Assembly (NCBI RefSeq): GCF_000745425.1
Contig: NZ_JQJH01000017.1
Span: 1 to 64,000, forward strand
Reading direction: 5' to 3'
Source of the DNA: Beijerinckia mobilis
Lineage (GTDB): Bacteria; Pseudomonadota; Alphaproteobacteria; Rhizobiales; Beijerinckiaceae
Length of the DNA stretch: 64,000 nt
Below the pieces are notes generated by a model. That model was given only the letters and a program-made list of their open reading frames with translations. It was not told where the DNA came from and did not search any database. This document shows positions 43,812 to 52,036 of the stretch, one piece after another. The translations under genes were made by a program, and so were the position numbers. Position 1 is the first letter of the stretch, and the number at the start of each line of letters is the position of its first letter.

Positions 43812-44918
43812 ATGCCGACCCTGTCTCTTCTTTTCGCGCGCGCGCAGTCCCATTGGCGTCAGGCCGCCGCTGATATCCTGCTTTCCGCCCTCGCGGCATC
43901 CTTCGCCTGGTGGCTGGCCTCGATCATTTTCGCACATCGTACGCCGATTTTCGCACCCATCGCCGCCATTGTCTGTCTCGCGCCCGGCATAGCGCGGCGC
44001 GGGCGTCAGGCCATCGGCGTTCTCATCGGCGTGTCAATTGGCATTCTCGTCGGCGAAACCTCGCTGGCGCTCTGGCATGGGAGTGCCGTCCCCATCACCG
44101 AGTCGCTGCCACGGCTTGCCGCCATCATCATGATCGCGATGTTCGCCGCCTCGAGTTTCGGCCTCAATGCCGTCATGCTGATCGAAGCTGGTGCTTCCGC
44201 CGTTCTCGTCAGCTCGCTTTCGAGTGCGGGTTTCGACAGGATCGGCGATGCCGCCATCGGTGGACTGATCGGCCTTTTGTTCAGCCAAATCCTGTTCACG
44301 CCCGATCCCCGACGGCTCATCGCCCCGAAGGCACGAACTCTGATCGAGTCAATTGCCGACCTTCTGGAAAGCGCAGGCCATCGTCTTCAAGACCAGAGCG
44401 GCAATAGTCTCGATGTCGGCGCCGTGCAGATCCGCGACAATGTTTTGCTGTTGCAGGAGATGATCGCTTTTGCCGACACGATCAAACGCTGGAGCCTGCG
44501 CGGACGCATGAGTGGGCAAAGCATCACCCGTCTCATTGATTGCTGGTGGCCTTCGTCAGTGCGCCTCGGGGCACGCGCAGTTCTGTTTACCGATCGACTC
44601 CAGCGAGCGCTGGAAAGCGATCAAGGCCATGCGCCACCAAAAAATTTCGCCGAAATTCTATTTGCGACCGCGCAAAAAGCCCGGCAATTTGCCGGAGAAC
44701 AGAAGCACCGCGCCACTACGGCGCATAGTTTTTCGCATTATGCAAAGGCGATTGGAGAGACTGCGCCGGTCTGGCATCCGGTCGTGGATGAATTTGCCGG
44801 CCTTTGCGAAGAACTCGAAACGATCAGCTACGAGCAGGCCGGCCATGAGAGGCTTCCGGTGGCGGATCCCCTCTCCCGGGCCGCCCCGGATAATGTTGGA
44901 GAGCCGGGACTGTCTTGA
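43812..44918 (+). CDS. FUSC/aromatic acid exporter-like membrane protein
   Basis: 368 residues. The N-terminal half has a helical block (ADILLSALAASFAWWLASII, PIFAPIAAIVCLAPGIARRG, RRGRQAIGVLIGVSIGILVG, and two more helices to about 165) typical of the ArAE_1/FUSC fold. The C-terminal half is soluble and helical (SIADLLESAGHRLQDQSGNS and beyond). Such half-size FUSC proteins are thought to export aromatic or other small acids. No partner membrane-fusion gene is adjacent. Confidence 0.78.
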   Translation: MPTLSLLFARAQSHWRQAAADILLSALAASFAWWLASIIFAHRTPIFAPIAAIVCLAPGIARRGRQAIGVLIGVSIGILVGETSLALWHGSAVPITESLPRLAAIIMIAMFAASSFGLNAVMLIEAGASAVLVSSLSSAGFDRIGDAAIGGLIGLLFSQILFTPDPRRLIAPKARTLIESIADLLESAGHRLQDQSGNSLDVGAVQIRDNVLLLQEMIAFADTIKRWSLRGRMSGQSITRLIDCWWPSSVRLGARAVLFTDRLQRALESDQGHAPPKNFAEILFATAQKARQFAGEQKHRATTAHSFSHYAKAIGETAPVWHPVVDEFAGLCEELETISYEQAGHERLPVADPLSRAAPDNVGEPGLS

Positions 44919-44945
44919 ACGATCAGGCCCGGACGAATTCGCCTA

Positions 44946-45407
44946 TCAAGCCTCGGCGTGAGCCAGCCAGGCCTCGGCTTTCATGATGCGGCGATATTCG
45001 TCGACCATCTCGTCGGTCAAAACTTCGATCATGCGTTCACCCTCGACCCAGATTTCAATGACGCCGAACACACCGCCACGCCTGCGATATTTCGCCGGCC
45101 ACCCTTCCCGCTTGGCGATGGCGAAAACCTGTTCCTGGTTGAGATGCGTGCCCACAGCCGCATGAGTGGCGCTGCGATCATCCCGACCCGAGGCCATGCC
45201 CACGGCATCCGCATCGCCTTCCTGTTCGAAAAGCACAGTATGCAGCGGATAGACCTCGACCGCCGTATTGCGGTCATCGTGCGCAATGGCCGCCCATCCC
45301 CCTTCAATGACATGTGGAAAAGGCGCGACGACGCCATCCCATAATTCGGCAAAAACTTGTGCGACACGATGCGGATCGCGCGCGGCAATAGAAAAATGAA
45401 ACAGCAT
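44946..45407 (-). CDS. small VOC-superfamily-like protein
   Basis: 153 residues beginning MLFHFSIAARDPHRVAQVFA, with EVYPLHTVLFEQEGDADAVG and GVFGVIEIWVEGERMIEVLT, a strand/helix pattern like glyoxalase/VOC proteins. No catalytic assignment possible. ATG 45405-45407 is preceded by GGGGGAAACAAA; the longer frame is disfavoured. Convergent with the FUSC gene. Confidence 0.6.
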   Translation of the reverse strand: MLFHFSIAARDPHRVAQVFAELWDGVVAPFPHVIEGGWAAIAHDDRNTAVEVYPLHTVLFEQEGDADAVGMASGRDDRSATHAAVGTHLNQEQVFAIAKREGWPAKYRRRGGVFGVIEIWVEGERMIEVLTDEMVDEYRRIMKAEAWLAHAEA

Positions 45408-45435
45408 TTTGTTTCCCCCGTTCGTACTCAAATGC

Positions 45436-45480
45436 ATGGATCACGACTTGTCGTGATCCATGAAGCTCGGCGGATTACCG
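45436..45480. repeat. GATC-hairpin/GGCGG repeat, copy 2
   Basis: ATGGATCACGA/TCGTGATCCAT perfect 11-bp stem (45436-45461), then GAAGCTCGGCGGATTACCG with its own GGCGG/CCGCC mini-stem. About 80% like 35743-35787. Confidence 0.65.
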
Positions 45481-45567
45481 CCGCCCCGCAGTCGCGGGGG
45501 CCGATGGGCTATGAGTCAGGCTCATCGCTCATCGGGATCAGACGCTTCACGATTTGTTGTTATAAAC

Positions 45568-45610
45568 TGGCACAGAAAGTGTCAATATAAATTTGACACT
45601 TTCTGTGCCA
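45568..45610. promoter_or_regulatory. 43-bp perfect palindrome upstream of TetR-like gene
   Basis: TGGCACAGAAAGTGTCAA (45568-45585), a 7-base AT spacer, then the exact reverse complement (45593-45610). It ends 17 bases before the ATG at 45628 and covers the expected promoter, so it is the probable autoregulatory operator; in RNA it would also form an 18-bp stem just before the start codon. Confidence 0.7.
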
Positions 45611-45627
45611 GAACCTATTCCGTTCTT

Positions 45628-46239
45628 ATGACCGAGATCGAACAGGCAAAGACCGGCCAGCGTGAGCGCAACAAGGAAGCGATCCGCACGCGCATCGAGG
45701 ATGCGATCATCGCCCTCATGAGCGAGGGGAGCGCCGTCAATCATGACAATGTCGCGGAACGCACCGGCATCGGCCGGCGCACGGTCTATCGCTATTATCC
45801 GGATCAAGACGCTTTGATGCAGGTCGCCTGGAACCGTGTCACCGCACTCGCAGGCCCGACAGTCACTTTTCCAAAGAGCGAGGCTGATCTCACCTCGACC
45901 TTGAAAGATATCTATGAAGGTTTCGACAGGATCGCGCCGCTCGCGACCATCGTAAGATCAACACCCCAAGGCCGCGCCGTGCGTCTCTCGTGGCGGGAAA
46001 GGCGGCAGCAAAGCTATCTCGCGGCAACAGCGGAAGCGGTAAAGAACCTCCCCAAGGAAGACCAGATTCTCGCAACCGCCATGCTGCAAGTTTTACACAC
46101 GATGCCGTGGCTCGAAATGCGCGATCAATGGGGCCTCAATGGTACCCAATGCGCTCGTGCTTGTGGCTGGGCGATGCGGACCTTGTTGAAGGATCTCAAG
46201 CAGCGCGGTGGGCAGCCGCTGGATGAGGATATTGAGTGA
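45628..46239 (+). CDS. TetR/AcrR-family regulator
   Basis: 203 residues. The N-terminal HTH is EAIRTRIEDAIIALMSEGSA with HDNVAERTGIGRRTVYRYYP, the TetR pattern; the ligand domain is generic. ATG 45628 begins right after the large palindrome; upstream in-frame codons run through that palindrome and are rejected. No target gene other than itself is obvious; the VOC-like gene is divergent and could share control. Confidence 0.85.
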   Translation: MTEIEQAKTGQRERNKEAIRTRIEDAIIALMSEGSAVNHDNVAERTGIGRRTVYRYYPDQDALMQVAWNRVTALAGPTVTFPKSEADLTSTLKDIYEGFDRIAPLATIVRSTPQGRAVRLSWRERRQQSYLAATAEAVKNLPKEDQILATAMLQVLHTMPWLEMRDQWGLNGTQCARACGWAMRTLLKDLKQRGGQPLDEDIE

Positions 46240-46320
46240 AATTTGCTGGGAGCTGATGTTACCCAGAACTTAAGATTTAAAACGGAGCGCATGCGTAATT
46301 GTCTCCGCCTTTTGTATCTT

Positions 46321-46893
46321 TCATAAAATATGAGCTTTAGAAGAACGCTCACTCATCGTCTTGATAGAAGCCAATATCCGCCCTCTGATGAGCCCGCTGA
46401 CAGGCCGGATCAGATACCAATAGGGCGCAAACCTGAGCCAGGTGGCGCGATCGGGACAGTAGACTCGCGTTTCCGTCACCAATCGCGTTCTGCCATCACC
46501 TTGAGGTATGGCCAAGAAGCCGACGACAAGCTTGGCTGTGCCCGGATCGTTGAAAGTCAGGAAAGCTTGAGCGTCTGGCACTTTGACGAGACCATAATCA
46601 GACTGCCAGAACCGCCCGATTAGACCATAAACCAGTCCGGAGCCGTTTTGCTTTTCAAGCAAAATGAAATTGTGAAGGCCGAATGGAGCCGGATTGATTG
46701 TCTGTCTTCCCCCAAAGAGCGCTTTCAAGCGCATGGGAAACTCTCTTACGGCAATCATTTTCCGAAAAAAAGCGTCTGCTTCCGGCCGGAAAGCGGCGGC
46801 AGCGTCAATGACGATTGTTGGATGCGCCGACACATCCCGGAAATGCGTTTCTTTGAAACTATAGTCAGGAATGTATTTACTGAGTAGATCCAT
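46321..46893 (-). CDS. SRPBCC-like hypothetical protein
   Basis: 190 residues. The C-terminal half (KLVVGFLAIPQGDGRTRLVT, ETRVYCPDRATWLRFAPYWY and LIRPVSGLIRGRIL) matches a common SRPBCC/polyketide-cyclase-like pattern with the TRL(S/V)TETRV strand. Such folds bind small hydrophobic ligands; no catalytic role can be read. It stands alone between two regulatory genes. Confidence 0.6.
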   Translation of the reverse strand: MDLLSKYIPDYSFKETHFRDVSAHPTIVIDAAAAFRPEADAFFRKMIAVREFPMRLKALFGGRQTINPAPFGLHNFILLEKQNGSGLVYGLIGRFWQSDYGLVKVPDAQAFLTFNDPGTAKLVVGFLAIPQGDGRTRLVTETRVYCPDRATWLRFAPYWYLIRPVSGLIRGRILASIKTMSERSSKAHIL

Positions 46894-47126
46894 AACAGGT
46901 TTCCGCAGTTCTCCAGAAATTCCTCAGCAAATGATACGATGATATTATTGTAGCCAACATCGCTAATCCATAGCTCAGGAGAAATGGCGTCGTTCAATTC
47001 TCAGGGTTCACACGTTTTACGATAATGTAAAATTATGAAGCCATCCGCGATGACCAACGAAACCGGCGGCAGCGGGCAACGCCCGCTCTCCTTCTCGACA
47101 TATGCCGATTGATGGCAAAGTTTGTT

Positions 47127-48107
47127 TTACGGGAATTTTTCGCCCACCAACTCCTCACTCCGCATCCACAGCGCCTCGGCAGCCGCAGGATCAAGCGCAT
47201 AGGCGCGGACGCCACCTTCAATCAGGCCAAGCGGCTGGTCCTCCGGCACAATCTCGCCGACATGACAATCTTCGCAATAACGGCCTCCGATCGTCTCCGC
47301 ATCCGCCACAACACCCGCCCAAACGGAGGTCGCAGCGCCTTGCGGGATGGTCTTGAACTGAAACGGCGGTTTGCCTTGCGCAGCAGCCTGTTCATTGATC
47401 TGCGCCACCATAGCCTCGATCTGGCCCGCAGCCATGTGACGGCCAAGCTCCGTCGCGATCCCGCCGGGATGCACCGCCGTCGCACGAATGCCGTGTGAAC
47501 GGTGCCGCGCATCGAAGGCGACCGCAAACAAAATATTGGCGGTCTTCGAGCGACCATAGGCCACGAAGGGATCATAGGGCGTATGTTCGAAATTCGGATC
47601 CACGAGATCCACATTGGCAAAGCGATGACCCGCGGAGGCGAGATTAACCAGACGGCTGCCGGATCGCATCAATCCCGCAATCCGGTTGACCAAGACGAAA
47701 TGCCCGAGATGATTGGTGCCGAACTGCGTCTCGAAACCATCCTTCGTGCGGCCAAATGGTGTGGCCATGACACCAGCATTGGCAATCACCAGATCGAAAG
47801 GAAGCGCCTTGGCGTTCAGCGCATCCGCACAGGCACGGACGCTCCCCAGATCCGCAAGATCGAGTTCGACAAGCTCGAAAGCACCCTTGCCTTTTTCCGC
47901 ACCCGCACGAACCTCGAGTGTTGCGGCTTGCGCCTTTTTCAGATCCCGCGCGGCACCGACGACATGCGCGCCATGGGCCGCCAGGACCCGTGCGGTCTCG
48001 ACGCCGAGCCCGGCCGAAACGCCGGTGACGAGAATATGCTTTCCTTGGAGAGAAATGCCTGACAGGACATCATCCGTGGTGGATGTTGCGCCAAAAACTA
48101 CCGCCAT
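47127..48107 (-). CDS. short-chain dehydrogenase/reductase
   Basis: 326 residues. NAD(P)-binding TGVSAGLGVETARVLAAHGA, NAG in VIANAGVMATPFG, LVNLASAGHR (Ser) and the YGRSKTANILFA active-site YxxxK. This is the retinol-dehydrogenase/WWOX-like branch. ATG 48105-48107 follows GGGAG; a start five codons upstream is possible. Divergent from a TetR gene across an operator-rich spacer, so probably its target. Confidence 0.87.
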   Translation of the reverse strand: MAVVFGATSTTDDVLSGISLQGKHILVTGVSAGLGVETARVLAAHGAHVVGAARDLKKAQAATLEVRAGAEKGKGAFELVELDLADLGSVRACADALNAKALPFDLVIANAGVMATPFGRTKDGFETQFGTNHLGHFVLVNRIAGLMRSGSRLVNLASAGHRFANVDLVDPNFEHTPYDPFVAYGRSKTANILFAVAFDARHRSHGIRATAVHPGGIATELGRHMAAGQIEAMVAQINEQAAAQGKPPFQFKTIPQGAATSVWAGVVADAETIGGRYCEDCHVGEIVPEDQPLGLIEGGVRAYALDPAAAEALWMRSEELVGEKFP

Positions 48108-48168
48108 GATGGACTCCCGCATGAAACGGACGCGGCCGATTGTGCGCCAACGTCCTGGGATTTATAAG

Positions 48169-48210
48169 GAGCTATACTCCGCTTATATATATGCGGAGCT
48201 ATCCTCCGTT
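48169..48210. promoter_or_regulatory. twin TetR-type operators between SDR and tetR genes
   Basis: GGAGCTATACTCCGC and GCGGAGCTATCCTCCG, two interrupted palindromes (GGAG-N5-CTCC type) about 10 bases apart around TTATATATAT. This fits dimer pairs covering a divergent promoter. Confidence 0.6.
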
Positions 48211-48227
48211 TAACAAGGGGACGCTCT

Positions 48228-48803
48228 GTGACGGAGTTGAAAAAAGCGCATCGGCGCCCGCGCAGCGATGGCCAGCGCAACCACGAACTGCTGATCGAAA
48301 CCGCGAAAGCAGCGTTTCACGCTGGCGAGATCGATATTCCTTTCGATGAGATCGCGCGGCGCGCCAGCGTCGGCATAGGCACCCTTTACCGTCATTTCCC
48401 GAACCGGGATGCGCTGATCGAAGCCGTTTACCGCAGCGAGCTCGAAAAGCTCGCCAATTCCGCCACGCAACTTGCGGAAACCCGGCCTCCCGTAGAGGCT
48501 CTGCGGGAATGGATGCTCCTGTTTATCGACTATATCGCAGCCAAACAGGTCATCGCCCCGGCGCTCAACGCTCTGGTCAGCGGAACATCCGCTTTGTATG
48601 CGGCCTCGGGAGAAATCATCACAACGGCGATCAATGCGCTGGTCGCGCGCGCGGTCGAGAATGGCGATATCCGCTCAAATATAGAACCATTGGATTTGCT
48701 TCGCGCGCTGGTTGGCGTATCCAATGTCGCAGCAGCACCAGGGTGGGAAGCGAGCGCGAAGCGTCTCGTCGATATTTTGATTGCTGGAATGCGGGCTGTA
48801 TAG
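48228..48803 (+). CDS. TetR/AcrR-family regulator
   Basis: 191 residues, GTG start. HTH: NHELLIETAKAAFHAGEIDI and FDEIARRASVGIGTLYRHFP, followed by a TetR_C-like ligand domain. Divergent from the SDR gene with twin operators between them, it likely represses both. Confidence 0.87.
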   Translation: MTELKKAHRRPRSDGQRNHELLIETAKAAFHAGEIDIPFDEIARRASVGIGTLYRHFPNRDALIEAVYRSELEKLANSATQLAETRPPVEALREWMLLFIDYIAAKQVIAPALNALVSGTSALYAASGEIITTAINALVARAVENGDIRSNIEPLDLLRALVGVSNVAAAPGWEASAKRLVDILIAGMRAV

Positions 48804-48907
48804 GGAGGTGATGACACTGTTATCGGATTGTCATTTATAACTTCTGCAGTCTACCAAAGCATTGCAACCTTAGGTAAATAGCCCTGATCCAAGCAGCTGG
48901 CTCACCC

Positions 48908-49260
48908 CTATACAATCCGCTTGGTTCTCGGAGTGATAGCCAAACCAAGAAAAATGAGGATAGCCTGGTTGAGGTGCAAGACGTCCTCGTCATCCAACTG
49001 TCCCACGCGTCAGGCCATCTTGGATTTCGGAACAGTCGTCATCTTATCCACCATCAAGCGACAGGCTAAATGCAATCCATTACGCCCGTTCAGCTCCACC
49101 AGCAGACGAAACAAGGGAGCTTCGGTCTCATTGGTTGTGAATGCACAGACGGTGTCGAATCCGTGGCATCGAAACTATCGTCTTGTACGATAACCATCGG
49201 GCACGGCTTGTCGGCATAATCCTTGCTTCCGGCAACGGTCCAGATTTCTCCGTGCCTCAT
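48908..49260 (-). pseudogene. MazF/PemK-type toxin pseudogene
   Basis: Read leftward: MRHGEIWTVAGSKDYADKPC then PMVIVQDDSFDATDS is the start of a PemK/MazF endoribonuclease. A frameshift near 49140 is needed to continue VCAFTTNETEAPLFRLLVEL and RLMVDKMTTVPKSKMA. An in-frame TGA then interrupts before RVGQLDDEDVLHLNQAILIF and the natural end. Two lesions make it inactive. Confidence 0.85.
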
Positions 49261-49345
49261 TCATCATCCCGGTCCGACACGACGTAAATCAGAGGATCAA
49301 ATTCGTGGGGCGAAATTCTTGATTTTCGCATGCACCCGTTCCACT
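49257..49345 (-). pseudogene. antitoxin remnant of the broken mazEF-like pair
   Basis: VHAKIKNFAP and, in a shifted frame, HEFDPLIYVVSDRDDE ending at a TGA that overlaps the toxin ATG (ATGA). This is the 3' end of a small antitoxin gene in the standard antitoxin-toxin order; the 5' part is not recognisable. Confidence 0.6.
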
Positions 49346-49383
49346 GCAAACGATCCATGAAGCCCTGAATAGCGAGTATTGAA

Positions 49384-49854
49384 ATGGCGACGACGGCGGT
49401 AGAGGCAATCGATCATTTTATCAATGCCAGAGGCTTTCGAGAGGGAGAGACCTTTTCATTCGCGTCTTTACAAATCCGCCATCCACACCACGACGAGTTG
49501 CGCGCCGTTTTGAAGCAGATGGGCGAAGATGGTGTGATCGAAGACGCCTCTGAAGGCGTTTACAAAATGACAATGGCCGGATATGCAAAATACTTTGGAG
49601 CGCCACCGTCGGAAGACGACACGATCAACGCGATCATGACGGAAATCGGTACGCGCGGTATCAAGGCTGGAAAATCATTTATTTGGGCACCTGTGCAAGA
49701 GAGCCTGACCCTTAAACGCTTTCGTGAGGGCGACCTCAAACCAGCTTTGGAAAAAATCTTCGCGAACCGCTGGCTGGAAAAGGCCTCAATGCCGGGTTTC
49801 TACAGGCTGACGGACGCTGGTTTTACGGCCCTCAACACTGGCAACGCTGGGTAG
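49384..49854 (+). CDS. hypothetical protein with two winged-helix-like repeats
   Basis: 156 residues in two similar halves. Repeat 1: AIDHFINARGFREGETFSFA ... LRAVLKQMGEDGVIEDASEG. Repeat 2: AIMTEIGTRGIKAGKSFIWA ... LKPALEKIFANRWLEKASMP. Each half ends in a YKMT/YRLT beta hairpin followed by a helix, as in winged-helix domains. Function unknown; it could be a DNA-binding or adaptor protein. Confidence 0.6.
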   Translation: MATTAVEAIDHFINARGFREGETFSFASLQIRHPHHDELRAVLKQMGEDGVIEDASEGVYKMTMAGYAKYFGAPPSEDDTINAIMTEIGTRGIKAGKSFIWAPVQESLTLKRFREGDLKPALEKIFANRWLEKASMPGFYRLTDAGFTALNTGNAG

Positions 49855-50220
49855 CGAAGACCACACCCTGAGGAGGAGGCGAAGTCACCTTTTCGAAGGG
49901 CGATTGCAGCGCAGCCTCATGAATTGTTCAAATCGCGTCCTTCGACGCAAGATCCGCAGACGGGTCAAGATGGCAGAGAGCAACCTGCCTTGTTTCCGCA
50001 AAGCCGTTTCGGTGTAAAAACCTTGAATTATGCACCCTGGAAAGCGCGGAGCAGACACTATCTCGAGGCGTTTTTCTCAGCGATTTCTTAAGGCGCTCTC
50101 GTTTTCCTCCAGTTTGCGGTGGCAGGCAAAACTCCACGACTATGAGACTGAGAACCTATCGAATGATGATCACTGATGTGCAGATGTGGTCAAGTCTGGT
50201 CGATCGAAACGTCCTGGCTC
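49855..50220. other. gene-free spacer
   Basis: About 366 bases between two convergent small genes. One short leftward frame has no domain or start signal. No hairpin with T-tract was seen. Confidence 0.35.
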
Positions 50221-50400
50221 TCAGCCTGTTTTGCCTTCAGGCTTGGGCTCGCCCCAGGGGAGGCTTTTAAGCTTGGGCTTATAACCATTTGAGAGATAGG
50301 CATCCTCGGTGATCTCTTGTTCCGTGATGCCATCCGTTACCCAGACGCCATCTTCTTTCGGGTCCGGGTTTTTGATTCTGTACACGCCTGTCGGATCCAT
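50221..50400 (-). CDS. small hypothetical protein
   Basis: 59 residues: DPTGVYRIKNPDPKEDGVWV followed by TDGITEQEITEDAYLSNGY. ATG 50398-50400 sits behind GAGGGAAGA, a good site. Acidic and hydrophilic with no cysteine. I do not recognise the family; coding is supported by the start signal and balanced composition. Confidence 0.5.
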   Translation of the reverse strand: MDPTGVYRIKNPDPKEDGVWVTDGITEQEITEDAYLSNGYKPKLKSLPWGEPKPEGKTG

Positions 50401-50471
50401 TCTTCCCTCAATTTTAAAAGTGCAACAGTTGCGCCGGATTATCATTGCCGTCGCAGGTCTGAGAAGTGGCG

Positions 50472-50918
50472 TCAGCCTTGGCTCTCAAATCCTTTCAGGC
50501 GGTCCAGCCAGCGCGCCAAGAAGGCAGCGAAAGAGGCTTCGTCTCTGAAAGCCACGTCGGCAAACCATTCAACCGTCTGCTGGCCATCGGCCCAGCCGCG
50601 ATCTTCCCTGTACCAGGAAAAGATGGGCCAGGCGGGATTTTTATAGGCCGGGCTCGCCGGATAATCGTCGGGATGCAATGAAGGACGGCCAAGCAGATCG
50701 CTCAGCCATTGCATGATCTCCGGCAGGAAGGTGGCGCCGAAGAAAATGCCATGGCGCTGGACCCGATGCACATCGCGCAAAATATATTGCTGAATCCAGG
50801 CGAGAGACGGCGGCTGATCAAGCGTGCGAAATTCACGCAGGACGAGTAGCCGAAAGCCTTGATCGAGAATTTGCGCCGGCACTGCGCGGACGTCGCCGGC
50901 TGTTTCATGTTCATGCAT
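50472..50918 (-). CDS. hypothetical protein
   Basis: 148 residues with a Trp-rich C-terminal half (AWPIFSWYREDRGWADGQQT, FAAFLARWLDRLKGFESQG) and a helical N-terminal half (ILDQGFRLLVLREFRTLDQP). No signal peptide or membrane span. Family not recognised. It lies 71 bases upstream of the 59-residue gene on the same strand and may form an operon with it. Confidence 0.55.
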   Translation of the reverse strand: MHEHETAGDVRAVPAQILDQGFRLLVLREFRTLDQPPSLAWIQQYILRDVHRVQRHGIFFGATFLPEIMQWLSDLLGRPSLHPDDYPASPAYKNPAWPIFSWYREDRGWADGQQTVEWFADVAFRDEASFAAFLARWLDRLKGFESQG

Positions 50919-51050
50919 CAATGTACCATCCGGCAGTCAAGCCACGCCGTTCTTTCGCGGGCTCGCCTTTGTCAGAGCTGAGGAAACCTTGTCCTCACTT
51001 GTACCCACAGATGCAAGACATGATCCGAACACCCAGCCGTTGCTGGCTAG

Positions 51051-51082
51051 AGCGTTTCGGATATATCCAGAAACGCTCCACT
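51051..51082. repeat. GAGCGTTT palindromic repeat
   Basis: GAGCGTTTCGGATATATCCA followed by GAAACGCTC is an interrupted palindrome of the type scattered between genes in many Hyphomicrobiales, here followed by AAGAGCATTTTC as in other such units. The 519-base spacer 50922-51440 holds nothing else recognisable. Confidence 0.5.
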
Positions 51083-51440
51083 CAAAGAACAAGAGCATTT
51101 TCAGAGGTATGGAATCGCGAAGCGATTCAACATCAATGCAAAGTGCTCCAGGGGCCTCAGCATCCTGGGGCTCCGCCAGATCAAGCCATATTGGATCAGA
51201 GCCAGCCAAGACAGCCCACCCGTCGCAGCGGCGGACAACGAAGTTGAGTTTGCTGCTGGATATTAAGCTACCTCCAGCATGCGCAATTGACCGATTTGTG
51301 CATTGCATGGACATCCGCTTTTGTGCGCGGTTGATAGTTCTGCCAGTGCCCAGATGTCCGCATCGCTGTCCAAGCGGTGGCCCGCGTTATGCTCTGCGGC
51401 TTGGCTTGGCGGAATCCCCAATGTGGAAAGCAAGGAGTAA

Positions 51441-51707
51441 ATGATGGCCGAAATTGAAATTTATACAACGCCGACCTGCGACTATTGCGCGAGCGCGAAA
51501 AAGTTATTCGCCAAGAAAGGCGTGACCTATACGGAAATCGACGTTTCGGGGTCGAAGGATTTGCGCAAGGCGATGACCAAGCGCGCCAATGGCGGCGACA
51601 CGGTCCCGCAAATCTTCATCGACGGCAAACATATCGGAGGCTACGACGATATGTATGCGCTGGATCGCAAGGGCTTGCTCGATCCAATGCTCGGCAAGAC
51701 CGCATAA
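51441..51707 (+). CDS. grxC: glutaredoxin 3-like protein with CDYC active site
   Basis: 88 residues of the Grx fold: EIYTTPTCDYCASAKKLFAK, KKGVTYTEIDV, DTVPQIFIDGKHIGGYDDMY (cis-Pro and GSH-binding GG). The active site is C-D-Y-C where most class I glutaredoxins have C-P-Y-C, which should alter redox potential or iron-sulfur binding. AAGGAG precedes ATG-ATG; either Met may be used. Confidence 0.87.
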   Translation: MMAEIEIYTTPTCDYCASAKKLFAKKGVTYTEIDVSGSKDLRKAMTKRANGGDTVPQIFIDGKHIGGYDDMYALDRKGLLDPMLGKTA

Positions 51708-52036
51708 AGGCTTGCATGATCGCCTGTTTGCTGATGAACACCGATGCGGCGTTGGCTGGTGCCAGCGCAGCAGGGGGGCGTAGTTCCATAACGACAGCGG
51801 ACAAACTCCCGATTGCACCACCCTATGAAATTTTCTGGATCGAACGTCTGCTTCGGGGCACGAGCGACCCCTGGCCGACCGACCTGGGCGCAAAGCGGGA
51901 GTCGAATGACCTTCCTTGAAGGGCGCTTGTGGGCTGATTTGAGACAAAAACGGCTCCTATCAAGCCATCGAGATCCCAGACAAACAGGGCTCGCGTCATC
52001 AGCCACGAAAGGAGAAACAGGCTCTTCCCAAAACCC

